The position numbers were made by a program, and so were the translations under genes. From the NCBI RefSeq assembly GCF_005886105.2, contig NZ_PNCO02000001.1:2353001-2417000 (forward strand): a stretch of 64,000 bases of DNA. The letters are read 5' to 3'. Source of the stretch: Pseudoalteromonas galatheae. Its GTDB lineage: Bacteria > Pseudomonadota > Gammaproteobacteria > Enterobacterales > Alteromonadaceae. Each line of letters opens with the position of its first letter. Position 1 is the stretch's first letter. The notes beneath the pieces were generated by a model. It was not told where the DNA came from. It saw only the letters and a program-made list of their open reading frames with translations, and ran no database searches. This document shows positions 50,805-57,872 of this stretch, in pieces.

Positions 50805-52463
50805 TTAGATCGATTTAGAGGTAAGTGAATAAGTCATTTCTACTTCGTTCCCTGCGTTGTTGTAACTAACACTTTGCGCTATTTCGTTCAGCAAGCTAAC
50901 CCCCCTACCATGACTATGCTCTTGTTTCGCTTTGTTGCGCTCACTTGATTCAAAACCATTACCTGAATCACAAATATTGAAATATAACTTTAACTCTTCA
51001 GGGCTATAACGCACTGAAATAATAATGAGCGCTTCTTTCAACTCTTTCAAAACACTCTCTCGCAGACTATAAAACTCAAAAAAGCCATCTTCTTTATTTT
51101 TAATTTCAGAATCTAGTCCCAGCACCCCGTGGTCTAAAGAGTTATTATAAGCCTCAGAAAGTAACAAGAATATATTGGAGCGATGTGCCGAAATACCGTC
51201 AACCTCACTAAGTAAATCCACCAGCTCAAGCACAGGATCTGTGCTTTTGATCTGCTTGGCATCTAAAGATAACGAAATATTAAACGGCAAGCTTGAGTAG
51301 TGGTGAGGCGCAGACGCTATTGACTCACTGGCAACACAATTAATAATCGCGATGCTTAAGTCATCTTGCTGTTCCGTATGACCAGAAAAGTCACGAACTT
51401 CTGAGATAATCTGCTCAGTGGAAATATGCTGTCTACTTGCTAATAAGCGCTTTAACCGTCGCTCGCCATACATTTCGCCTTGCTCAGACTCAGATTCGAT
51501 AATGCCATCTGTCGCCATCACAAGGCGTTGATTTGGACTGACTTCAAAATGCAGCAAATTACGCTCAAATTCATTGATTTCTAATATGCCGAGCGCCATA
51601 TGTTGGCTTTCGATGGTTTTAATAAGGCTGCCATTTTGATCAATCAAATATAAATCTGGCAAACCACCAAGCCAAGCAGAAATACTTTTACCTGAGCTAC
51701 TCAATTCTATGATTGCAGCAGCACAAAACATGTGACCAGGCAATAGCTCATTAAGGGCGGCATTGAGCTCAACAGCGATATCACTTACCGCCATCCCTTT
51801 TTGCACCATAGTATAGAAAATGCGCGAAGCGGGAAGCGCGCCAACTGCAGCGGCTAAGCCATGGCCGGTAAAATCACCGAGTAAACAATAAAACCCTCCC
51901 ATCGGGCTCTTAGCCATTAAAAACATATCGCCATTAAACATTGACGCGGGTGATAAATGATATTCGCAAATCTCAGGATATTCTGACTGTTGTGCAAGCG
52001 CGTTACTAAATATGTGCTCAACAATCTCGTGCTCCCGCTCTATCTGGTTATAGTGATATTCGAGCTGTCGGCGTTGCTCATTGCTTTGCTGACTGAGTCT
52101 GCGGGTTCTTGCGTGCGCTTTAATTTTGGCTGATAGGATAACTTTATCGAACGGTTTGTGAATGAAGTCATCGCCTCCTACAGCAAGGCATTTTTCAAAA
52201 CTGCTTTGATCTTCAAGTGCGGTGATAAAGATAATAGGCAAATATACGTCGCCAGCATATTGCTTTATTTTGGGCGCAGCCTCAAAGCCATCCATAACAG
52301 GCATGATGACATCCAACAACACAATGTCAATGTCTTGAATTTCAAGAATCTTTAACGCATCACGACCATTGTTCGCACAAAAAACAGTATAAAACTGCTG
52401 CTCGAGCATTGCCTTAAGCAGCTTGCAATTTAAAACCTGATCATCGACTACCAAGATATTCAT
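50805..52463 (-). CDS. Response regulator with PP2C phosphatase and anti-sigma kinase domains (CrsR/HsbR-like)
   Basis: This 552-residue protein has a REC domain (about residues 1-120; phosphoacceptor Asp in IVLLDVIMPVMDG about 53, Lys in HKPFDK). A SpoIIE-type PP2C phosphatase follows (about 170-380; NGDMFL, LLGDFTGHGLAAAVG, MATDGIIES, QQDDLSIAI). A C-terminal HATPase anti-sigma-kinase-like domain covers about 390-550 (LLSEAYNNSLDHG, CDSGNGFE, HGRGVSLLNE). This arrangement is that of CrsR in Shewanella and HsbR in Pseudomonas, which switch a STAS partner between phosphorylated and free forms to control sigmaS or FlgM. The STAS partner is encoded 21 bp upstream. Confidence 0.9.
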   Translation of the reverse strand: MNILVVDDQVLNCKLLKAMLEQQFYTVFCANNGRDALKILEIQDIDIVLLDVIMPVMDGFEAAPKIKQYAGDVYLPIIFITALEDQSSFEKCLAVGGDDFIHKPFDKVILSAKIKAHARTRRLSQQSNEQRRQLEYHYNQIEREHEIVEHIFSNALAQQSEYPEICEYHLSPASMFNGDMFLMAKSPMGGFYCLLGDFTGHGLAAAVGALPASRIFYTMVQKGMAVSDIAVELNAALNELLPGHMFCAAAIIELSSSGKSISAWLGGLPDLYLIDQNGSLIKTIESQHMALGILEINEFERNLLHFEVSPNQRLVMATDGIIESESEQGEMYGERRLKRLLASRQHISTEQIISEVRDFSGHTEQQDDLSIAIINCVASESIASAPHHYSSLPFNISLSLDAKQIKSTDPVLELVDLLSEVDGISAHRSNIFLLLSEAYNNSLDHGVLGLDSEIKNKEDGFFEFYSLRESVLKELKEALIIISVRYSPEELKLYFNICDSGNGFESSERNKAKQEHSHGRGVSLLNEIAQSVSYNNAGNEVEMTYSLTSKSI

Positions 52464-52484
52464 GAGGGTCTTATCTATCTAAAA

Positions 52485-52793
52485 TTAGTCAATATCAAAC
52501 TTCTTATCAAAACGAGAGATCTGGAGGATTTTCTTTAGTTGTGGGCGACAATTACTAATTTGAATGCTAGAAACAGAGCTTCCCAGCGTTTTTTTCATAT
52601 TTAACAACATACCCAAAGCGGAGCTGTCCATATAATCGGTTTCACGCAGGTCTACAACAACCTTTTCGGTTTGATCATTTACTTCCGCATATGCCTGACG
52701 AAACGATTGTACTAAATTGAAGTCGAACTTGCCCCTAATTTGAATGGTCAGTGTTTTACCGTCAGCAGAAGCGTTTTTACTCAAGCTCATCAT
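52485..52793 (-). CDS. STAS-domain anti-sigma factor antagonist (CrsA/HsbA-like)
   Basis: This 102-residue STAS protein has the phosphorylatable Ser in YMDSSALGMLLNMKK (about residues 55-69), the same site as SpoIIAA/RsbV. It should be the substrate of the PP2C and kinase domains of the neighbouring CrsR/HsbR-like protein. In Shewanella CrsA sequesters sigmaS; in Pseudomonas HsbA binds FlgM or the diguanylate cyclase HsbD. Which of these applies here cannot be told from sequence. It is the first gene of the two-gene set. Confidence 0.9.
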   Translation of the reverse strand: MMSLSKNASADGKTLTIQIRGKFDFNLVQSFRQAYAEVNDQTEKVVVDLRETDYMDSSALGMLLNMKKTLGSSVSSIQISNCRPQLKKILQISRFDKKFDID

Positions 52794-52933
52794 TAAGCTC
52801 CTAAATTATTTTAATTTGTTTCCCCTCACCAATTTAAATATAACGCTTAAAAATCATTTAGCAAAAAATAAAAAACATCTAATCTGCTTTTTGCTATGAT
52901 CTCCGCAAAGAACCCGCAAGAGGACCAAAATCA

Positions 52934-53263
52934 ATGTCAGAATCAAGACTTGTGTACTCCACAGATGTAGGCCGTATCGACACCAAAGAACCAAAACAAG
53001 AAGTTCAAGGGAAAGTTTTCAAAGACGGTGCCGTTCGTATTGAAAGACAAACTAAAGGGCGTAAAGGCAAAGGTGTTATGCTTGTTGTTGGCATCGATAG
53101 TGAACAGCATGATCTAAAAAAATTGGCAAAAACGCTTAAATCTAAAATGGGTCAAGGTGGCGCAGTTAAAGAAGGCGTAATTGAAATTCAAGGCGATGAC
53201 CGAGAAAAACTTAAGCAACTATTAGAAGGTCAAGGCTTTAAAGTGAAAATCGCAGGCGGCTAA
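52934..53263 (+). CDS. yciH: YciH, SUI1-family translation initiation factor
   Basis: This 109-residue protein has the SUI1/eIF1 fold: RIERQTKGRKGKGVMLVVGID (about residues 37-57) and the C-terminal VIEIQGDDREKLKQLLEGQGFKVKIAGG. YciH affects initiation fidelity and limits non-canonical initiation under stress. An AAGAGGA Shine-Dalgarno precedes it. It lies between the STAS gene (divergent) and the GGDEF-EAL gene (convergent). Confidence 0.92.
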   Translation: MSESRLVYSTDVGRIDTKEPKQEVQGKVFKDGAVRIERQTKGRKGKGVMLVVGIDSEQHDLKKLAKTLKSKMGQGGAVKEGVIEIQGDDREKLKQLLEGQGFKVKIAGG

Positions 53264-53267
53264 TTTG

Positions 53268-53288
53268 TAGCCCCAACCTTTGGGGCTA
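53268..53288. repeat. Hairpin between yciH and the GGDEF-EAL gene
   Basis: TAGCCCC and GGGGCTA arms around AACCTTT just after the yciH stop. Neither side has a good T-run, so it is a weak terminator at best. Confidence 0.6.
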
Positions 53289-53293
53289 GAAAA

Positions 53294-56257
53294 CTACATA
53301 GCCGGGGCAAACCTCAAAATCTCGGCTTCACTCAACGGCGGACTGTAATAATAGCCTTGCACGATATAACAGTTATTTTTAGCCAAGAACGCCATTTGAG
53401 CCTCTGTCTCCACCCCTTCAGCAATAACCTGCAAATTTAATTTTTGCGCCATTGCAATGATCGCAGCAGTGATCTCCATATCATTCGGATCTTCAGGAAT
53501 ATCCTTTACAAAAGAGCGGTCAATTTTAAGTATGTCGACTGGGAAACGTTTAATATAACTCAAAGAAGAGTAGCCGGTACCAAAGTCGTCAATGGAGAGT
53601 GAAACGCCAAGTGCTTTAATATCTCTAAGCTGTATGATGGCCGCTTCCACATCTCCCATTAACATACTTTCTGTTAGTTCAAGGTGCAATAGAGTCGGCT
53701 CCATCCCTGTCCTGTGAATAATATCTGACAACGTACTGATCAGTTGCGCGTCTTTAAACTGCCTCGCAGAAAGATTGATGGATATATTGGCTGTCTTGCC
53801 TGCGGCTTTTAAACGGCGAGAGAAATGACAGGCTTCCTCTAACACCCATGCACCAAGCTCTACAATTAAGCCTGTCGCTTCAGCGATCGGAATAAACTTG
53901 CTTGGCGGAATGTTTCCCTCACTCGGGTGGAACCAACGAATAAGCGCCTCATAACCTAAGACCTCTCCACTTTCACTATTGACTTGTGGCTGATAGTACA
54001 GAGTAAATTGTTGCGCTTTGATTGCTATACGCAGCTCGTTTTCTATGTATAAGCGCTCGTTAGCAGCTTCATCTAAATCTTGGCTATAGAAATGGTAAGT
54101 GTTCCGTCCCTTTGCTTTGGCCTGATACATGGCCAAATCAGCATGTTTTAGCAGCTGCTCTTCTTCTTTACTGTCAAATGGAGCCATCGTGATACCAATA
54201 CTCGCACTGACGATAACTTCGTTATTACCCAGTTTTATCGGCTCTGCCAATGTTTTTTGAATGATATTGGCAACCTCCATGGCGTTTTCTCGCTCATTGA
54301 TGCCACTCAGTAATACCGCAAACTCATCCCCGCCCAATCTAGCAATGGTATCTTCTGCACGGAGCCGCTTTTTCAATCTCGTCGCGACTTCAAGTAATAA
54401 GCGGTCGCCAGCGTCATGCCCCAAGGTATCATTGATGCGTTTAAACTCGTCTAAGTCAAAGTAAAATAGAGCAAAGGCGTAATGACCACGTTCAGCAAGC
54501 GCCATAGATTTACGCAACTGCATCCTAAAAAACGTCCTGTTGGCAAGCCCGGTCAAGGTATCAAAGTAAGCCAACTCTTCCATTTTTCGCTGGCTTTCTT
54601 TTACAAACGAAATATCTTGTGCTGAGGCGACATAACTTGAAATTGCACCACCTTCTTCACGGATAGGTGACACACTCAAACTGACCCAAATAGGCGCTTC
54701 TTTATTACCCGCTAACATGGTATCACCACGCCAATAATTGCGGCTGCGTAAGTCAATATCGATATCATCAATGAGAATTGCCATGTCTTTTGAAATAATA
54801 CTCAAAAGCGGAGAGCCAATAAAATGCTGCTCATCATAGCCGGTCATTTCCTGCATTTTTGGGTTGACGTACTCAATTTGAAAATGCTCATTGGTCAACA
54901 CAACGCCTGTGCCGGAGAAAGCGACGGCTTTCGACAAGCGGTTTGCCGCCTTTTCAGCAATTTCTTTTTCTGTAATGCGTTGATTTAGACCATTTACAAG
55001 CTGCTTAATTTCCACACTCATGTCGTTAAATGAGGCATTTAACTGCCCAATTTCATCATCGGTATGTGGTAAAGTTGGTGTATCCCATTGCCCTCGACCA
55101 AATCCCTTTACCGCTTTAACGAGCGCATTAATGCGTTTGAGCACTAATTGGTATAAAACCTGATGCAGTAGTATTGCGACAAAAATGGCATACAGAATAA
55201 ACAAACCAAAGAACTTTACTTTGAGCTCTTCAATGGCCGAGATAGCCGATGCCCGCTTCTTATAAATTCCAATATACCAATCTAATTTGGCAATATGGGT
55301 CACGTGCATAATATGCCAGTTATCTTTATATCTAAACTCATCTTGGATATTTGGCAGCTTAGTAATGAGTGCGGTTTGTACTATTTTACTCAAGTCTTCA
55401 GGTAATTTGCTGTGATCTAACAACTGCCCGGTCGCAGCTGTGGTTTTAAACAGACCAGGAGCCGCCAATAGTCGCCCCTGTTTATCAAAAACGATAAATC
55501 CTTGTTGGTGATCAGATTTAGGTAGTTTTTCGAGTAAAGTGGTCAGCTCTATGTCGCTACCCGTTAATCCAAGGTATTTGTCATGTAAGTATAAAGGCAC
55601 CAAAATACTCACCACCCACTTGCTCCAAACCCTATCAAAATACACGCCCGACCAAACAGCTTCCCTTGTTGGGTTTTGTTCAGCATGTAAAACAGGCAAG
55701 TTATGAAGCTGATTATTTACCAGCCTTGGATCTTTCGCTAATAAAGCATTTGGAGGCGCAACACGAACAAAACCGTCACTTGTAGACAGGTAAAAATTAA
55801 AAAAATCCTGTAAAAGTGGAGGCGCAAGAATATTCCAGAGCAATTCTGATTCAGAAAACAACTTTTGCACTGACTGTAACTTTAAATCGCCGGTATACAT
55901 AGCTGCAGAGAGGCCGTTTTTAGCCGTGCTCGCTAAATTTTCGCCACGCTTGTCGACGCGAGCTTGTGCGCCAGATAAATCATGAACGCCGTATAGTAGA
56001 TGTTTGGAAACCACTGAGTTGGCTTGTTCGGCCAAGTTAGCTTTAAGATTAAGGTAATTTGAAAACTGATTGTTCACCTGCCCACTAAAACGCCTGAGTT
56101 CATCATACTCTTCATAGATTAACTGCTTTTCTTCAGATTTTAGCATCAATGCTGCTGCAAAAACGCCCGCGATCAGACACACAGCCGAAATCAGCATCGA
56201 CAGCTTTACACTTAAAGAGCTTGCACCATATCTTGATGGGGGACGACGATTGCCCAC
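53294..56257 (-). CDS. Membrane GGDEF-EAL protein with sensor and PAS domains
   Basis: A 987-residue bifunctional c-di-GMP protein. An N-terminal TM (about residues 20-38) and a large periplasmic Cache-like sensor (about 40-345) are followed by a second TM (about 346-367) and HAMP. A PAS domain (about 440-560) precedes a GGDEF domain (about 565-730; intact GGDEF in RLGGDEFAVLL, with an RxxD I-site five residues upstream) and an EAL domain (about 735-985). The EAL carries EALIRW, DDFGTGYSSL and EGVETEAQ, all catalytic motifs present. Both synthase and phosphodiesterase activities are therefore possible. Monocistronic, on the strand opposite yciH and pheA. Confidence 0.93.
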   Translation of the reverse strand: MGNRRPPSRYGASSLSVKLSMLISAVCLIAGVFAAALMLKSEEKQLIYEEYDELRRFSGQVNNQFSNYLNLKANLAEQANSVVSKHLLYGVHDLSGAQARVDKRGENLASTAKNGLSAAMYTGDLKLQSVQKLFSESELLWNILAPPLLQDFFNFYLSTSDGFVRVAPPNALLAKDPRLVNNQLHNLPVLHAEQNPTREAVWSGVYFDRVWSKWVVSILVPLYLHDKYLGLTGSDIELTTLLEKLPKSDHQQGFIVFDKQGRLLAAPGLFKTTAATGQLLDHSKLPEDLSKIVQTALITKLPNIQDEFRYKDNWHIMHVTHIAKLDWYIGIYKKRASAISAIEELKVKFFGLFILYAIFVAILLHQVLYQLVLKRINALVKAVKGFGRGQWDTPTLPHTDDEIGQLNASFNDMSVEIKQLVNGLNQRITEKEIAEKAANRLSKAVAFSGTGVVLTNEHFQIEYVNPKMQEMTGYDEQHFIGSPLLSIISKDMAILIDDIDIDLRSRNYWRGDTMLAGNKEAPIWVSLSVSPIREEGGAISSYVASAQDISFVKESQRKMEELAYFDTLTGLANRTFFRMQLRKSMALAERGHYAFALFYFDLDEFKRINDTLGHDAGDRLLLEVATRLKKRLRAEDTIARLGGDEFAVLLSGINERENAMEVANIIQKTLAEPIKLGNNEVIVSASIGITMAPFDSKEEEQLLKHADLAMYQAKAKGRNTYHFYSQDLDEAANERLYIENELRIAIKAQQFTLYYQPQVNSESGEVLGYEALIRWFHPSEGNIPPSKFIPIAEATGLIVELGAWVLEEACHFSRRLKAAGKTANISINLSARQFKDAQLISTLSDIIHRTGMEPTLLHLELTESMLMGDVEAAIIQLRDIKALGVSLSIDDFGTGYSSLSYIKRFPVDILKIDRSFVKDIPEDPNDMEITAAIIAMAQKLNLQVIAEGVETEAQMAFLAKNNCYIVQGYYYSPPLSEAEILRFAPAM

Positions 56258-56423
56258 AAGTTAACCTATTCTTCTATTTACAGTGGTGGTGTTGCCTGAA
56301 TATACCAGAATATTTTTCGACTCGCCAATAAGTTACGTTTGATTAACCTACTTAAAGCACCGAGGAAGGTATGACCATCTACTAGACAGGTCTGTTTTTT
56401 TGCCCACTCATCCAAAGTAGTAC

Positions 56424-56453
56424 TTGTTTTATCGTTTAGTTCTATGCTAATAA
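56424..56453 (+). promoter_or_regulatory. Possible promoter of pheL-pheA
   Basis: TTGTTT (56424-56429), an 18-bp spacer and TAATAA (56448-56453), about 32 bp before the pheL ATG. A moderate match only. Confidence 0.4.
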
Positions 56454-56484
56454 TGTATTCAATTTCAAAGTAAGGTTTGAAAAA

Positions 56485-56535
56485 ATGAATTTCATCACAC
56501 GCAACACATATTTCTTTTTTGGCTTCTTTAGGTGA
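56485..56535 (+). CDS. pheL: PheL leader peptide
   Basis: A 16-codon ORF reads MNFITRNTYFFFGFFR, with six Phe codons, five of them in the FFFGFF cluster near its end. An AAGG Shine-Dalgarno lies nine bases before the ATG. It is the analogue of E. coli PheL (seven Phe in 15 residues), where ribosome stalling on Phe codons controls termination ahead of pheA. The antiterminator segment overlaps its stop codon, and the attenuator terminator begins 37 bases later. Confidence 0.9.
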   Translation: MNFITRNTYFFFGFFR

Positions 56536-56601
56536 GGAGGCTTGACTGTTCGCGAGTGAAAAAGAATAGCTAAGCCTCCCAACTTCGGGAGGCTTTTTTT
56601 T
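56533..56601 (+). terminator. pheA attenuator: antiterminator and Rho-independent terminator
   Basis: The terminator stem AAGCCTCCC/GGGAGGCTT around AACTTC (56572-56595) ends in a T8 run. The segment GGAGGCTT right after the pheL stop (about 56536-56543) is perfectly complementary to AAGCCTCC of the terminator, giving the competing antiterminator. When Phe-tRNA is scarce the ribosome would stall on the Phe codons and the antiterminator would form. Confidence 0.9.
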
Positions 56602-56623
56602 GGCTAAATGGGAGTGAGGACCT

Positions 56624-57778
56624 ATGACACAAAACACATTGGATGCCCTTAGACATGACATCAATGAGATAGATTCAGAGTTATTAATTCTACTGGCAAA
56701 ACGACGCCGTATCAGTCACGGCGTGCTGGAGTATAAAATTGCCAACAATAAGCCAATCCGTGATGAAGCGCGTGAACAGGCACTGCTAGAGAAACTGATC
56801 CGTTATGGTAAATCTTTGGGTCTGGATGCATTTTATATAAATAGCGTTTTCCAAACTATTTTAGAAGACTCTGTACTAAACCAGCAAGCCATGCTGCAAA
56901 AGAACTTAAACCCCGATACCGTAGGTGATACTCATCGCGTTGCTTACCTTGGCGGGCAAGGGTCTTACAGCCAACTAGCATGCCATAAATATTTTAGCCG
57001 TCGTCCCGGAAAGCTTGTGGAAATGGGTTGCCAAAGCTTTGAGCAAATCACCGAGCAGGTAGAGAAAGGCCAAGCGGACTTTGGTATCTTACCTATTGAA
57101 AATACCAGCTCAGGCAGCATCAACGAAGTGTTCGATTTATTGCAACATGCGCAAGTATCCATTGTGGGCGAAGTAACGCATACCGTTGAGCATTGCCTCC
57201 TAGCTTTACCAGACACAGAATTACAAGCGATCGACAAAATTTATGCGCACCCTCAACCTTTTGCCCAGTGCAGCCGTTTTATTCAAGGCCTTGGGGATAT
57301 TCAGCATGAAACTTGCGACTCGACCTCTAGTGCATTAAAGCAAGCAGCAGAGCACCCAAATAGTGCCGCGATTGGATCTGCACAGGCCGGTAAGAATATG
57401 GGCCTAGAAGTGGTGAAATCAGGCCTTGCGAATCAGACCGAAAACCATAGCCGTTTTATTGTAGTAGCAAGAAAAGCACTTCAAGTGTCCACTCAAATCC
57501 CAACTAAAACCAGTTTAATTATGGCTACCAAACAGCAAGTAGGCTCACTTGCCGACGCACTAATGGTATTTAAACAGCACAATATCAATATGGTTAAGTT
57601 GGAGTCACGCCCAGTACCTGGTAACCCTTGGGAAGAAGTCTTTTATGTAGATTTGCTTGCCAATATTGCAGACTCACAAGTCCAAGTGGCACTTGAAGAG
57701 TTAAAAGATCATACCCAGTTTGTACGCTTACTGGGCTGCTACCAGAGCGAGTCTTTGCAAGCCGTAGATGTATTATAA
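56624..57778 (+). CDS. pheA: Bifunctional chorismate mutase / prephenate dehydratase (P-protein)
   Basis: This 384-residue protein (E. coli PheA 386) has an N-terminal AroQ chorismate mutase (about residues 5-90; LRHDINEIDSELLILLAKRR). The prephenate dehydratase follows (about 105-285; VAYLGGQGSYSQLA, ENTSSGSINEV, NHSRFIVV with the catalytic Thr/Ser-Arg-Phe block), then a C-terminal ACT regulatory domain (about 298-375; LESRPVPGNPWEEVFYVDL) with the ESRP motif that binds Phe. It makes phenylpyruvate from chorismate, with Phe feedback on enzyme activity and pheL attenuation on expression. Confidence 0.97.
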   Translation: MTQNTLDALRHDINEIDSELLILLAKRRRISHGVLEYKIANNKPIRDEAREQALLEKLIRYGKSLGLDAFYINSVFQTILEDSVLNQQAMLQKNLNPDTVGDTHRVAYLGGQGSYSQLACHKYFSRRPGKLVEMGCQSFEQITEQVEKGQADFGILPIENTSSGSINEVFDLLQHAQVSIVGEVTHTVEHCLLALPDTELQAIDKIYAHPQPFAQCSRFIQGLGDIQHETCDSTSSALKQAAEHPNSAAIGSAQAGKNMGLEVVKSGLANQTENHSRFIVVARKALQVSTQIPTKTSLIMATKQQVGSLADALMVFKQHNINMVKLESRPVPGNPWEEVFYVDLLANIADSQVQVALEELKDHTQFVRLLGCYQSESLQAVDVL

Positions 57779-57813
57779 TAGATCATACTAAGTCACTCTC
57801 ATTGAGAAAAATA

Positions 57814-57850
57814 AAAAGCCAGAGCGCAAATTGCACTCTGGCTTTTTTTG
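57814..57850. terminator. Bidirectional terminator after pheA
   Basis: AAAGCCAGAG and CTCTGGCTTTTTTT arms around CGCAAATTGCA, working for pheA on the plus strand and the lipoprotein gene on the minus strand. Confidence 0.88.
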
Positions 57851-57872
57851 GTTGAGATTTATTTAATTCAGG

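Noticed and set aside
56278..56664. 128-codon minus-strand frame antisense to pheL and the attenuator
   Set aside because: It runs antisense through the leader peptide and terminator of pheA, which explain the region fully.
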